Assembly (NCBI GenBank): GCA_037201625.1 | Contig: JBBCGR010000003.1 | Coordinates: forward strand, 558,001 to 622,000 | Reading direction: 5' to 3' | DNA: 64,000 bases | Origin: JAMXLO01 sp037201625 | Lineage (GTDB): Bacteria > Pseudomonadota > Alphaproteobacteria > Acetobacterales > Acetobacteraceae | Shown: piece after piece, positions 51,155 to 59,386 of the stretch | How the letters are laid out: each line of letters begins with the position of its first letter | How positions within the stretch are numbered: the stretch's first letter is position 1 | Notes under the pieces: generated by a model | What the model saw: the letters and a program-made list of their open reading frames with translations, nothing else | What the model was told of the DNA's origin: nothing | Database searches by the model: none | Made by a program: the position numbers and the translations under genes

Positions 51155-52243
51155 ATGGCCGAGAGCCAGCAGGAAGACCGGACGGAGGCCGCAACATCAC
51201 GGCGGCTGCAGAAGGCGCGCGAGGAAGGCCAGGTCGCGGTCTCGCGCGAACTCACGAGCTTTGCCGGACTGGCCGCGGTCACGGTGGCCCTGGTCATGGC
51301 AGCGTCCGGGGTGGCGCACGACCTCATGCAGAAGCTCGGCGTGTTCCTGGGACGCGCCCACGATCTCCATCCGGGCGCTTCCGCCATCCGGCTTGCCACC
51401 ATCGCCTGGCTGTCCGCGTCGGCGCCGTTCGTGCTGACGGCGATGGTCGCCGGTGTGCTCGTCGTGCTGGTGCAGACGCGCTTCCTGCTCAGCAGCAAGG
51501 GGCTGAAGGTGGATTTCGCCCGGGTCAGTCCGCGCGCCGGGCTGAAGCGGCTGCTGGGCGTGGACAGCCTGATGGAGGCCGGCAAGTCGCTGGTGAAGCT
51601 GGCGGTTCTCAGCATCGTGCTGTGGCGGGTCCTGCTGTCTGACCTGCCCGGGCTGCTCATGGCGCCATACGGCGATCCGCGCCATTTCCTTGCCCTCGTC
51701 TCCGGGCCGGTCATGCATGTCCTGCTCGTGGTGCTTGTGGCGCAGGCGGGGCTCGCGGTGCTCGACTATGGCTGGGTCATGCATCGCCACGCGCGAGGAC
51801 TGCGCATGAGCCGCCATGACATCCAGGAGGAGCAGAAGGAGACCGAGGGCGATCCCCGGATCAAGGCGCGGCTGCGGCAGATCCGCATGCACCGGTCGCG
51901 GCGGCGCATGCTGGCGGCGGTGCCGAAGGCCACCGTCGTGGTGACGAACCCGACCCATTATGCCGTCGCGCTCGTCTACGATCGGTCCCGGCATGCGGCG
52001 CCGCGGGTGGTGGCCAAGGGGGTCGATTCGCTGGCCGGCAGGATCCGCAAGGCCGCGGAGGAGAACCGGGTGCCGGTGGTCGCCAACCCGCCGCTGGCCC
52101 GGGCGCTCTACCGGGTGGCGGTGGACGCGGACATCCCGGCCGAACACTACCAGGCGGTCGCCGAGATCATTGCCTATGTCTGGCGTCTCGGTCGCCGGCC
52201 GGGGGCGCCGGTCGTCGCACGCGATGCGACCGCGCGTGCCTGA
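51155..52243 (+). CDS. flhB: Flagellar export switch protein FlhB
   Basis: 362 residues. N-terminal QEDRTEAATSRRLQKAREEG, four membrane helices, and the cytoplasmic autocleavage site NPTH at residues 265-268 (VVTNPTHYAVALVYDRS). Cleavage switches export from rod/hook to filament substrates. C-terminal ENRVPVVANPPLARALYRV is typical. Last gene of the flagellar operon; recA follows after 230 bp. Confidence 0.96.
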   Translation: MAESQQEDRTEAATSRRLQKAREEGQVAVSRELTSFAGLAAVTVALVMAASGVAHDLMQKLGVFLGRAHDLHPGASAIRLATIAWLSASAPFVLTAMVAGVLVVLVQTRFLLSSKGLKVDFARVSPRAGLKRLLGVDSLMEAGKSLVKLAVLSIVLWRVLLSDLPGLLMAPYGDPRHFLALVSGPVMHVLLVVLVAQAGLAVLDYGWVMHRHARGLRMSRHDIQEEQKETEGDPRIKARLRQIRMHRSRRRMLAAVPKATVVVTNPTHYAVALVYDRSRHAAPRVVAKGVDSLAGRIRKAAEENRVPVVANPPLARALYRVAVDADIPAEHYQAVAEIIAYVWRLGRRPGAPVVARDATARA

Positions 52244-52313
52244 AAGGCCAGCCTGGCAGGTTGTGGCAGACTCGGCGCGACGTGTATGGCTGGTGCCGGC
52301 CGCGGCAGCGATT

Positions 52314-52328
52314 GTTCGTATTATGTTC
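52314..52328 (+). promoter_or_regulatory. LexA box upstream of recA
   Basis: GTTCGTATTATGTTC is an exact match to the alphaproteobacterial SOS operator GTTC-N7-GTTC. It lies 146 bp before the recA start codon, implying LexA repression and DNA-damage induction. Confidence 0.75.
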
Positions 52329-52473
52329 TTGTCACCACGAGGATGAACGACCATAAGACGCCGTGCCTCGGCGGCGCGAATCACGGCGGAACCGTATGCA
52401 AAAAATTAACGTGACCCCAGGCAAAGTCATCCAATTGCGTGCTCGCAGCAACCGCCAGAACAAGGAGCCCCTC

Positions 52474-53514
52474 ATGGATAAGAACAAGGCGCTGGATGCC
52501 GCGGTGGCACAGATCGAGCGGGCTTTCGGCAAGGGCTCCATCATGCGCATGGGTTCACGCGGCACGGATGACCATGTCGACGTGATCCCGTCCGGCTCTC
52601 TCGGGCTCGACCTGGCGCTCGGGATCGGCGGGCTGCCGCGCGGACGGATCATGGAGATCTACGGCCCGGAAAGCTCCGGCAAGACCACGCTCGCGCTGCA
52701 TGCGATCGCCGAGGCGCAGAAGCGCGGCGGCACCTGCGCGTTCATCGATGCCGAGCATGCGCTCGATCCTGGCTATGCCCGCAAGCTGGGCGTCGATGTC
52801 GACAACCTGCTGATCAGCCAGCCGGATGCCGGCGAGCAGGCGTTGGAGATCTGCGACACGCTGGTGCGCTCGGGCGCGATCGACGTGGTGGTGATCGACA
52901 GCGTCGCCGCTCTGGTGCCGCGCGCCGAGTTGGAAGGCGAGATGGGCGACAGCCACATGGGCCTGCATGCGCGGCTCATGAGCCAGGCGCTGCGCAAGCT
53001 CACCGGCAGCGTGTCGCGCAGCCACACGACGCTGATCTTCCTCAACCAGATCCGCATGAAGATCGGCGTGATGTTCGGCAATCCGGAGACCACGACCGGC
53101 GGCAACGCGCTGAAATTCTATGCCTCGGTCCGGTTGGAGATCAGGCGGATCGGCCAGATCAAGGAACGCGAGGAGATGGTGGGCAACCAGACCCGCGTGA
53201 AGGTGGTGAAGAACAAGATGGCGCCGCCGTTCCGCCAGGTCGAGTTCGACATCATGTATGGCGAGGGCATCAGCAAGGTCGGCGAACTGATCGATCTCGG
53301 CGTCAAGGCGGGCGTGGTGGAGAAGTCCGGTGCCTGGTTCAGCTACGACAGCCAGCGGATCGGCCAGGGGCGTGAGAACGCCAAGCAGTTCCTGCGCGAC
53401 CACCACGATGTGTCGGACGCGATCGAGCACAAGATTCGCGAGCAGTCAGGCCTGGTGGCGAACGCCATGATGGTGGCGCCCGACGAGACGGAAGAGGCCG
53501 AAGCGGCCGAGTGA
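52474..53514 (+). CDS. recA: Recombinase RecA
   Basis: 346 residues from ATG 52474, preceded by AAGGAGCCCCTC. Walker A GPESSGKT at 64-71, Walker B VVVIDSVAALVP, the L2 loop VMFGNPETTTGGNALKFYAS, and the acidic C-terminus ETEEAEAAE. It binds ssDNA, drives strand exchange and triggers LexA self-cleavage. The in-frame ATG at 52396 would add a 26-residue leader not seen in RecA. Confidence 0.98.
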   Translation: MDKNKALDAAVAQIERAFGKGSIMRMGSRGTDDHVDVIPSGSLGLDLALGIGGLPRGRIMEIYGPESSGKTTLALHAIAEAQKRGGTCAFIDAEHALDPGYARKLGVDVDNLLISQPDAGEQALEICDTLVRSGAIDVVVIDSVAALVPRAELEGEMGDSHMGLHARLMSQALRKLTGSVSRSHTTLIFLNQIRMKIGVMFGNPETTTGGNALKFYASVRLEIRRIGQIKEREEMVGNQTRVKVVKNKMAPPFRQVEFDIMYGEGISKVGELIDLGVKAGVVEKSGAWFSYDSQRIGQGRENAKQFLRDHHDVSDAIEHKIREQSGLVANAMMVAPDETEEAEAAE

Positions 53515-53580
53515 TCCGCGCCGCCCGGCCCCCGTCACCGGCTGCGCCACTGACCGTTGCCGGCCAGAGCGGACCCTGCT

Positions 53581-53700
53581 CTGGCGCGGTGTCTGAGAGT
53601 ATGACTCGCTGCTTCGAATGATCCACTGCGCGGATCACGCTCGAGAGCTGGTTCCGTTCGCGTTGCCTCACGGAATCCGTTCTGGCTCGGTATCTGAGAG
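53581..53700. repeat. Direct repeat in the recA-GT61 intergenic region
   Basis: CTGGCGCGGTGTCTGAGAG (53581-53599) recurs as CTGGCTCGGTATCTGAGAG (53682-53700), 17 of 19 bases identical, 101 bp apart. The stretch has no gene. Origin or function unknown. Confidence 0.5.
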
Positions 53701-53710
53701 CGCGATCCAA

Positions 53711-53733
53711 AGCGCCGGGTAATCCCCCCGGCG
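53711..53733. terminator. GC-rich hairpin between convergent recA and GT61 genes
   Basis: GCGCCGGG (53711-53718) pairs with CCCGGCGC (53726-53733) across TAATCCC. It lies 11 bp after the GT61 stop on the minus strand and ~200 bp after recA, so it most likely terminates the GT61 transcript's opposite partner or both. No T-tract. Confidence 0.4.
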
Positions 53734-53744
53734 CGGAGCGTGCT

Positions 53745-55145
53745 CTATCGATCCTGATCCGCCGTGTCGCGTGACAGCAGCCGCCTGAGGAAGCCCCGCC
53801 GGGGGGCCGGTGCCTCGGGCGGCAGAGTGTCGGGCGGCGGTGTCTCGGGTAGCGCAGCCGCAACAGCAGGCACGGCGACTACAGGCACCGTAACCGCAGG
53901 CACGGCGACTACAGGCACCGTAACCGCAGGCACCGCGACCACAGGCATCGCAACCGCGGGCAGCGCTGCCTCGGCTCGTGCCGCCGCTGGCATCCCGGCG
54001 GCCTGTGCCTCGAGATCGTCGGGGTGGGCCGCCTGCGTCCGCCGCAGAAAGCCCATCGCGGATTCCGTGCGAGGCGTCGCGGCCATCCTGGCGCGCAGCG
54101 CGTCCAACCGCCGCGCGACCAGATCCAGGTCGACGCGCCACCCGCGCTCGTGCACGTGGCCCTCGCCATGGCTGTCGAACAGATCGGCCCAGTAGTTCAG
54201 CCCCGCCGCCTGGGCCAGCCGGCCGAACACCGCGTTGGGAAAGTGCCGCGGCAGCATCTCGTAGACGAAGCTGCCGCTCTCGCAGAACGCGATATTGCTC
54301 ATGCCGGCACCGTGCGGGCCGATCACCAGCCGGGCCGAGCGGAACGTCGCGATCTGCTCGCGGACCGACAGCGTGCCGGGCACGACCACCTGCACGCCCT
54401 GCCGCTGCATCAGGTCGATGACCTCGGCCTCGTTCGCCGCCACCCGGTTCTGCGTGTCGGTGCGCGCGACATAGATCGCCTCGGCCGTGCCGCGCGACCA
54501 TGGCACGCCCTGGGCCATCCGCCGGAACGTCATCATCGACGCGCGCGAGAGCCGGTACGGCGCCTCGGACCCCAGGAAATCGCTGAACTCGGCGCTCGGC
54601 AGGTGGTAGGTGTCGTGGCCCTCCTCCAGCACCAGACGCCGCTCCTCCCGCCATCCCAGCAGGTCGAGCGTCTCCTCATGCCACGGCTGCAGCGGCCACA
54701 GCACGAGGGTCGGCCTGCGGTGGATGGCGTGGCGCAGGCTCCAGTCGATCGCGGGGACGGCCTGGATCAGCCAGTGGAAATAGTTCCGCCAGACCCGGTT
54801 GCTGCCGATGATGAAGTGTTCGCCAGGGTCCTGCGCGATGCTGTGCGACCGGGCAGCCTGCGCATAGGCAAACTCCTCGTCGCTGACCAGGTATCGCGTC
54901 TCCCGGATCGGCCGCCGCCCGTGGAACAGCAGCATGTGCGGCGCGAAGAGGGTGATGTCATGCATGCGGAACAGGTGGGCCGCCTCGTGGTGCTCCACCC
55001 GCTCGAAGTTCCGGCGGATCGCGGGTTCGGTGAACGTGTCGCCGAGATCGATCTCGGCGCCTGCCGCCACGGGCGCGCCGGGGTCGACCACCACGACCTC
55101 GTGCGCAATCTCGGCGATCGGCAATTCGCTGGTGTCAGATGGCAT
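53745..55145 (-). CDS. Glycosyltransferase family 61 protein with Val/Pro-repeat tail
   Basis: 466 residues. GT61 (DUF563) core to ~residue 350: GSNRVWRNYFHWLIQAVPAI, RRPTLVLWPLQPWHEETLDL, AEAIYVARTDTQNRVAANEA, FRSARLVIGPHGAGMSNIAF, CESGSFVYEMLP. These families transfer xylose, GlcNAc or similar sugars to surface glycans. After residue ~390 comes a low-complexity tail with VPVVAVPAVT repeats encoded by 30-bp DNA repeats, then a basic end RRGFLRRLLSRD. The stop is at 53745. The LEH-repeat peptide gene lies 33 bp upstream on the same strand. Confidence 0.88.
   Translation of the reverse strand: MPSDTSELPIAEIAHEVVVVDPGAPVAAGAEIDLGDTFTEPAIRRNFERVEHHEAAHLFRMHDITLFAPHMLLFHGRRPIRETRYLVSDEEFAYAQAARSHSIAQDPGEHFIIGSNRVWRNYFHWLIQAVPAIDWSLRHAIHRRPTLVLWPLQPWHEETLDLLGWREERRLVLEEGHDTYHLPSAEFSDFLGSEAPYRLSRASMMTFRRMAQGVPWSRGTAEAIYVARTDTQNRVAANEAEVIDLMQRQGVQVVVPGTLSVREQIATFRSARLVIGPHGAGMSNIAFCESGSFVYEMLPRHFPNAVFGRLAQAAGLNYWADLFDSHGEGHVHERGWRVDLDLVARRLDALRARMAATPRTESAMGFLRRTQAAHPDDLEAQAAGMPAAARAEAALPAVAMPVVAVPAVTVPVVAVPAVTVPVVAVPAVAAALPETPPPDTLPPEAPAPRRGFLRRLLSRDTADQDR
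53866..53955. repeat. 30-bp tandem repeats within the GT61 tail
   Basis: Unit GCAGGCACGGCGACTACAGG followed by CACCGTAACC occurs identically at 53866-53895 and 53896-53925, with a degenerate third copy at 53926-53955. In the gene's frame each encodes VTVPVVAVPA. Copy number is likely to vary between strains by slippage. Confidence 0.85.
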
Positions 55146-55178
55146 GGCGGCGAAGGAACGCTGAACGATCGGTCAGGT

Positions 55179-55322
55179 TCAACCGCCTGTCCGGGAACGG
55201 CCGCGCACGGCCGCCGCGATCGCACCGTGCTCCAACGTGGCGTGCCCCGGCGCGGCGTGCTCCAACTCGGCGTGCTCCAGCGGTCCGTGCTCGAGTAAGG
55301 CGTGCTCCAGTATCGTTGCCAT
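55179..55322 (-). CDS. Small LEH-repeat peptide
   Basis: 47 residues from ATG 55322. After MATI come six pentads: LEHAL, LEHGP, LEHAE, LEHAA, PGHAT, LEHGA, so His occurs every fifth residue (7, 12, 17, 22, 27, 32); the tail is basic (VRGRSRTGG). Leu and other codons vary between copies (CTG, CTC, TTG). GGCGAGG precedes the start. It lies 33 bp upstream of the GT61 gene, same strand, and divergent from alaS. Function unknown: it may be a metal-binding or leader-type peptide, or a chance frame over a 15-bp repeat. Confidence 0.5.
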   Translation of the reverse strand: MATILEHALLEHGPLEHAELEHAAPGHATLEHGAIAAAVRGRSRTGG

Positions 55323-55469
55323 GACAGGGCCTCGCCTCGTGTTCCAGGACTGCCATCTTGCCGCCGCGCGCGGCGCACCGCAAACCTTCGGCGCCGACAG
55401 GGTGACATTCCGCCCCCCGCGCGCTACCTGATCGATCTTCGCCACAATCCGGGACCCTGAGCCGCAGCC

Positions 55470-58112
55470 ATGGCCAGCAGCAACGACATCCGCGCCGCCT
55501 TCCTCGACTACTTCGCCCGCAACGGGCACACGGTGGTCGAAAGCTCGCCGCTGGTGCCGCGGAACGACCCCACGCTGATGTTCGCCAATTCCGGCATGGT
55601 GCAGTTCAAGAACGTGTTCACCGGCCAGGAGCGGCGCCCCTATGTGCGCGCCACCACGGCGCAGAAATGCGTCCGCGCCGGCGGCAAGCACAACGACCTC
55701 GACAATGTCGGCTACACCGCGCGCCACCATACCTTCTTCGAAATGCTGGGGAATTTCAGCTTCGGCGACTACTTCAAGGAGCGCGCCATCCCCTACGCCT
55801 GGGAACTGATCACCAAGGACTTCGCCATCCCGGCTGAGAAGCTGACCGTCACCGTGTTCTCCGAGGACGATGAGGCGGCGGAGATCTGGCGCAAGGTGTC
55901 GGGGTTCGGCGACGACCGGATCATCCGCATCCCGACCTCGGACAATTTCTGGCGGATGGGTGACACCGGCCCCTGCGGCCCGTGCTCGGAGATCTTCTAC
56001 GACCATGGCCCCTCGATCCCCGGTGGCCCGCCCGGCTCGCCGGACGCCGATGGCGACCGGTTCGTGGAGATCTGGAATCTGGTGTTCATGCAGTTCGAGG
56101 AGGGGCCGCCCGGCACGCGCGTGCCGCTGCCGCGGCCCTCGATCGACACCGGCATGGGGCTGGAGCGGTTCGCCGCCATCCTGCAGGGCAAGCACGACAA
56201 CTACGACACCGACACGCTGCGGGCGCTGATCCTGGCCTCCGCCGAGGCCACCGGCCAGGATCCGGACGGCCCGCACCGGGTCAGCCATCGCGTGGTTGCC
56301 GACCACCTGCGCAGCGCCGCCTTCCTGATCGCCGATGGCGTGCTGCCGTCCAACGAAGGCCGCGGCTATGTGCTGCGGCGGATCATGCGCCGCGCGATGC
56401 GCCATGCCGCGATGATGGGTGCGCGCGACCCGCTGATGTACCGGCTGGTGCCGGCGCTGGTGCGCCAGATGGGCGCCGCGTATCCGGAACTGGTGCGCGC
56501 CGAGACGCTGATCGTCGAGACGCTGCTGCTGGAGGAGACGCGGTTCCGCCAGACGCTGGACCGCGGCATCGGGCTGCTGACCGAGGAAACGGCCCGCCTC
56601 GGCGACCGCCAGCCGTTGCCTGGGGCGATCGCGTTCCGGCTGTACGACACCTACGGCTTCCCGCTCGACCTCACGCAGGATGCGCTGCGCGAGCAGGGGC
56701 GCGAGGTCGACCTCGCCGGCTTCGAGGCGGCGATGGAGGAGCAGCGCACCCGTGCCCGCGCCGCCTGGGCCGGCACCGGCGAGGCAGCCACCGAGCGCGT
56801 CTGGTTCGAACTGAAGGAGAAGCTCGGCGCCACCGAGTTTCTCGGCTACTCGACCGAGACGGCCGAGGCAGAGATCACCGCCCTGGTGGTGGATGGCGCG
56901 CCGGCCGATGGCGCTTCCGCCGGCACCGACGTCGCCGTGGTGCTGAACCAGACGCCGTTCTATGGCGAGAGTGGCGGCCAGGTCGGCGATACCGGCACGA
57001 TCACCGGGCCCGACGGCCTGCGCATCGCCGTAACCGACACGCAGAAGAAGCTGGGCGACCTGTTCGTGCATCTCGGCCGCGTCGAGGCGGGCGAGGCGCG
57101 CGTCGGCACGCCGGTGCTGGCCGAGGTCGACCATGCGCGGCGGGCCAACATCCGCGCGCACCACTCGGCGACGCATCTGCTGCATGAGGCGCTGCGCCGC
57201 CGGCTGGGCACGCATGTGACGCAGAAGGGCAGCCTGAATGCGCCCGACCGGCTGCGTTTCGACGTCTCGCAGCCCCGCCCGCTGACCGGCGAGGACATCG
57301 CCTGGGTGGAGGCGGAGGTGAACGCGCGGGTGCGCGAGAATACCGAGGTGACCACACGGCTGATGACGCCGGATGCCGCGGTCGATCTGGGCGCCATGGC
57401 GCTGTTCGGCGAGAAATACGGCGAGGAGGTCCGCGTCGTCGCGATGGGCACGGGCGAGGGCAACAAGGCGGCCTACTCGATCGAGTTGTGCGGCGGCACC
57501 CATGTGCCCCGCACCGGCGACATCGGCTACTTCAAGATCCTGTCCGAGAGCGCGGTCGCCGCCGGGGTGCGCCGCATCGAGGCGGTGACCGGCGCGTTTG
57601 CCGAGGCGGTGGTGGCACAGACGCAGCAGCGGCTGAATGAGATCGCCGGTGCGCTGCGCGCCAGTCCGGTCGAGGCGCCGGAACGCGTGGCCTCGCTGCT
57701 GGAGAACCAGCGGAAGCTGGAGCGCCAGGTCGCCGAACTGCAGCGCAGGCTGGCAACCGGCGATGGCGGTGCAGCCGAGGTCGAGGAGGTGAACGGCGTG
57801 AAGCTCGCCGCGCGCAACCTGGGCGAGGTGCCGGCGCGCGACCTGAAGGGCCTCGCCGATGCGATCGGCAAGCAGATCGGCAGCGGCGTGGTGGCGCTGG
57901 TCTCCACCGCGGAAGGCAAGGCCAGCATCGTGGTTGGCGTGTCGCAGGACCTGACCGGGCGGTTCAACGCGGTGGAACTGGTGCGGGCGGCATCGGCCGC
58001 GGTCGGCGGCAAGGGCGGCGGCGGGCGGCCCGACATGGCGCAGGCCGGCGGGCCAGACGGCGCACAGGCCGATGCGGCCCTTGCGGCGGTGCGGGGGGCG
58101 CTCGCGGCATAG
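55470..58112 (+). CDS. alaS: Alanyl-tRNA synthetase
   Basis: 880 residues. Class II core: AAFLDYFARNGHTVVESSPL, VPRNDPTLMFANSGMVQFKN, FTGQERRPYVRATTAQKCVR; editing-domain zinc motif H565-x3-H569 (HHSATHLLHEAL) with Cys674-x3-His678 (CGGTH); C-Ala domain with DLTGRFNAVELVRAASAAVG and GGGGRPDMAQAGG. It charges tRNA-Ala and clears mis-charged Ser/Gly. Full length. Confidence 0.97.
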   Translation: MASSNDIRAAFLDYFARNGHTVVESSPLVPRNDPTLMFANSGMVQFKNVFTGQERRPYVRATTAQKCVRAGGKHNDLDNVGYTARHHTFFEMLGNFSFGDYFKERAIPYAWELITKDFAIPAEKLTVTVFSEDDEAAEIWRKVSGFGDDRIIRIPTSDNFWRMGDTGPCGPCSEIFYDHGPSIPGGPPGSPDADGDRFVEIWNLVFMQFEEGPPGTRVPLPRPSIDTGMGLERFAAILQGKHDNYDTDTLRALILASAEATGQDPDGPHRVSHRVVADHLRSAAFLIADGVLPSNEGRGYVLRRIMRRAMRHAAMMGARDPLMYRLVPALVRQMGAAYPELVRAETLIVETLLLEETRFRQTLDRGIGLLTEETARLGDRQPLPGAIAFRLYDTYGFPLDLTQDALREQGREVDLAGFEAAMEEQRTRARAAWAGTGEAATERVWFELKEKLGATEFLGYSTETAEAEITALVVDGAPADGASAGTDVAVVLNQTPFYGESGGQVGDTGTITGPDGLRIAVTDTQKKLGDLFVHLGRVEAGEARVGTPVLAEVDHARRANIRAHHSATHLLHEALRRRLGTHVTQKGSLNAPDRLRFDVSQPRPLTGEDIAWVEAEVNARVRENTEVTTRLMTPDAAVDLGAMALFGEKYGEEVRVVAMGTGEGNKAAYSIELCGGTHVPRTGDIGYFKILSESAVAAGVRRIEAVTGAFAEAVVAQTQQRLNEIAGALRASPVEAPERVASLLENQRKLERQVAELQRRLATGDGGAAEVEEVNGVKLAARNLGEVPARDLKGLADAIGKQIGSGVVALVSTAEGKASIVVGVSQDLTGRFNAVELVRAASAAVGGKGGGGRPDMAQAGGPDGAQADAALAAVRGALAA

Positions 58113-58155
58113 CCGGAAGCCGACGAATCCCGCAACGTCGCGCCGCATCGAACCG

Positions 58156-59307
58156 ATGACCGCATCCGGCCCGCAGGGTCGCCCTGTCGCAGGGCGCTCC
58201 GAACAGAAATCCACGCGGATCGTGTTCTTCATCGTGGGCTTCAGCATGGCAGCCTGGGCGCCGCTGGTGCCGTTCGCCCAGGCCAGGAGCGGTCTCGGCG
58301 ACGGCGGTCTCGGCCTGCTGCTGCTCAGCCTCGGGATCGGCTCGATCGTTACCATGTCGCTGGCCGGCGCGCTGGCCGCCAGGTTCGGCTGCCGCCTCGT
58401 GGTGCTCGCATCCGCGGCGCCGCTCTGCGTCAGCCTGCCGCTGCTGACGGTGCTGTCCGATCCCGCGCCGCTGGCGGTCGCGCTGTTCGTCTTCGGCGCC
58501 GCGGTGGGCTCGCTCGACGTCACCATGAACCTGCAGGCGATCGTCGTCGAACGCGACAGCGGGCGCGCGATGATGTCGGGCTTCCATGGCCTGTTCAGCG
58601 TCGGCGGCATCGCCGGCGCCGTGTTCGTCACCGCCGGCCTCGGCGTCGGCGCGACACCCTTCGTCACGACGCTCGGTGTCGTCGCCTGTATCGCGGTGGC
58701 GTTCGTGATGGCCGGTCCCCACATGCTCGCCTACGGCAGCCAGCAGGACGCGCCGGTGCTCGCGATGCCGCGCGGCCCCGTGCTGTTCATCGGCGCCCTG
58801 TGCTTCGTCGCATTCCTGGCCGAAGGCGCGATCCTGGACTGGAGCGCGGTCTTCCTGAGCGCGACGCGCAACATGGCGACGGCCTATGCGGGACTGGGCT
58901 ACGCGGCCTTCGCCGTCACCATGACCGCCGGCCGCCTGACGGGCGACCGGATCGTCGAGCGGTTCGGCGGCATCACGGTCGTGGTGGCGGGCGCGCTCTG
59001 CTCCGCCGCGGGCTTCGCGCTTGCGATCCTCACCTCATCCTGGCCGCTGGCGCTGGCGGGCTTCGCGCTGATCGGCGCCGGCTGCTCCAATATCGTGCCG
59101 GTGCTCTACACGCGGGTCGGCCGGCAGTCGGCGATGGCCGAACATGCCGCCGTGTCGGCCGTGACGACCCTGGGCTACGCGGGCATCCTGATCGGGCCGG
59201 CGGTGATCGGCTTGGTCGCGCATGTGGCGAGCCTGCCGATGGCGTTCCTGCTGCTGATGGTGCTGCAGCTTGGCGTGGCGGTCGGCGGGTCCAGGCTGAA
59301 GGCCTGA
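58156..59307 (+). CDS. MFS transporter
   Basis: 383 residues from ATG 58156, about 12 membrane helices in two six-helix halves. The first loop has VPFAQARSGLGDGGLGLLLL; later GSLDVTMNLQAIVVERDSGR and MMSGFHGLFSVGGIAGAVFV; the second half starts at VLFIGALCFVAFLAEGAILD. It resembles the YbjJ-like MFS group of unknown substrate. It follows alaS by 43 bp on the same strand and may share its transcript. Confidence 0.88.
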   Translation: MTASGPQGRPVAGRSEQKSTRIVFFIVGFSMAAWAPLVPFAQARSGLGDGGLGLLLLSLGIGSIVTMSLAGALAARFGCRLVVLASAAPLCVSLPLLTVLSDPAPLAVALFVFGAAVGSLDVTMNLQAIVVERDSGRAMMSGFHGLFSVGGIAGAVFVTAGLGVGATPFVTTLGVVACIAVAFVMAGPHMLAYGSQQDAPVLAMPRGPVLFIGALCFVAFLAEGAILDWSAVFLSATRNMATAYAGLGYAAFAVTMTAGRLTGDRIVERFGGITVVVAGALCSAAGFALAILTSSWPLALAGFALIGAGCSNIVPVLYTRVGRQSAMAEHAAVSAVTTLGYAGILIGPAVIGLVAHVASLPMAFLLLMVLQLGVAVGGSRLKA

Positions 59308-59338
59308 TCCGCCGCCCACCTCACCCGCGGCCGCTTGT

Positions 59339-59386
59339 CAGGCCAGGTCCCGCTCAGGCCAGGTCCCGCTCAGGCCAGGTCGCGCG
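59339..59386. repeat. 16-bp tandem repeat spanning the LLM-gene stop codon
   Basis: CAGGCCAGGTCCCGCT occurs at 59339-59354 and 59355-59370, with a third copy changed at its end at 59371-59386. The stop of the monooxygenase-like gene (59370-59372) lies at the boundary between copies two and three, so repeat number could change the end of the protein or its trailer. Confidence 0.75.

Noticed and set aside
53866..53955. Possible CRISPR array from the repeated 30-bp units.
   Set aside because: The copies are directly adjacent without spacers and encode a protein repeat.
55179..58724. A very long minus-strand open frame of about 1,180 codons across alaS.
   Set aside because: It is antisense to alaS and arises from high GC. 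It has Arg/His/Ala-rich content and no domain. Only the last 47 codons (the LEH peptide, with its own ATG) merit consideration.
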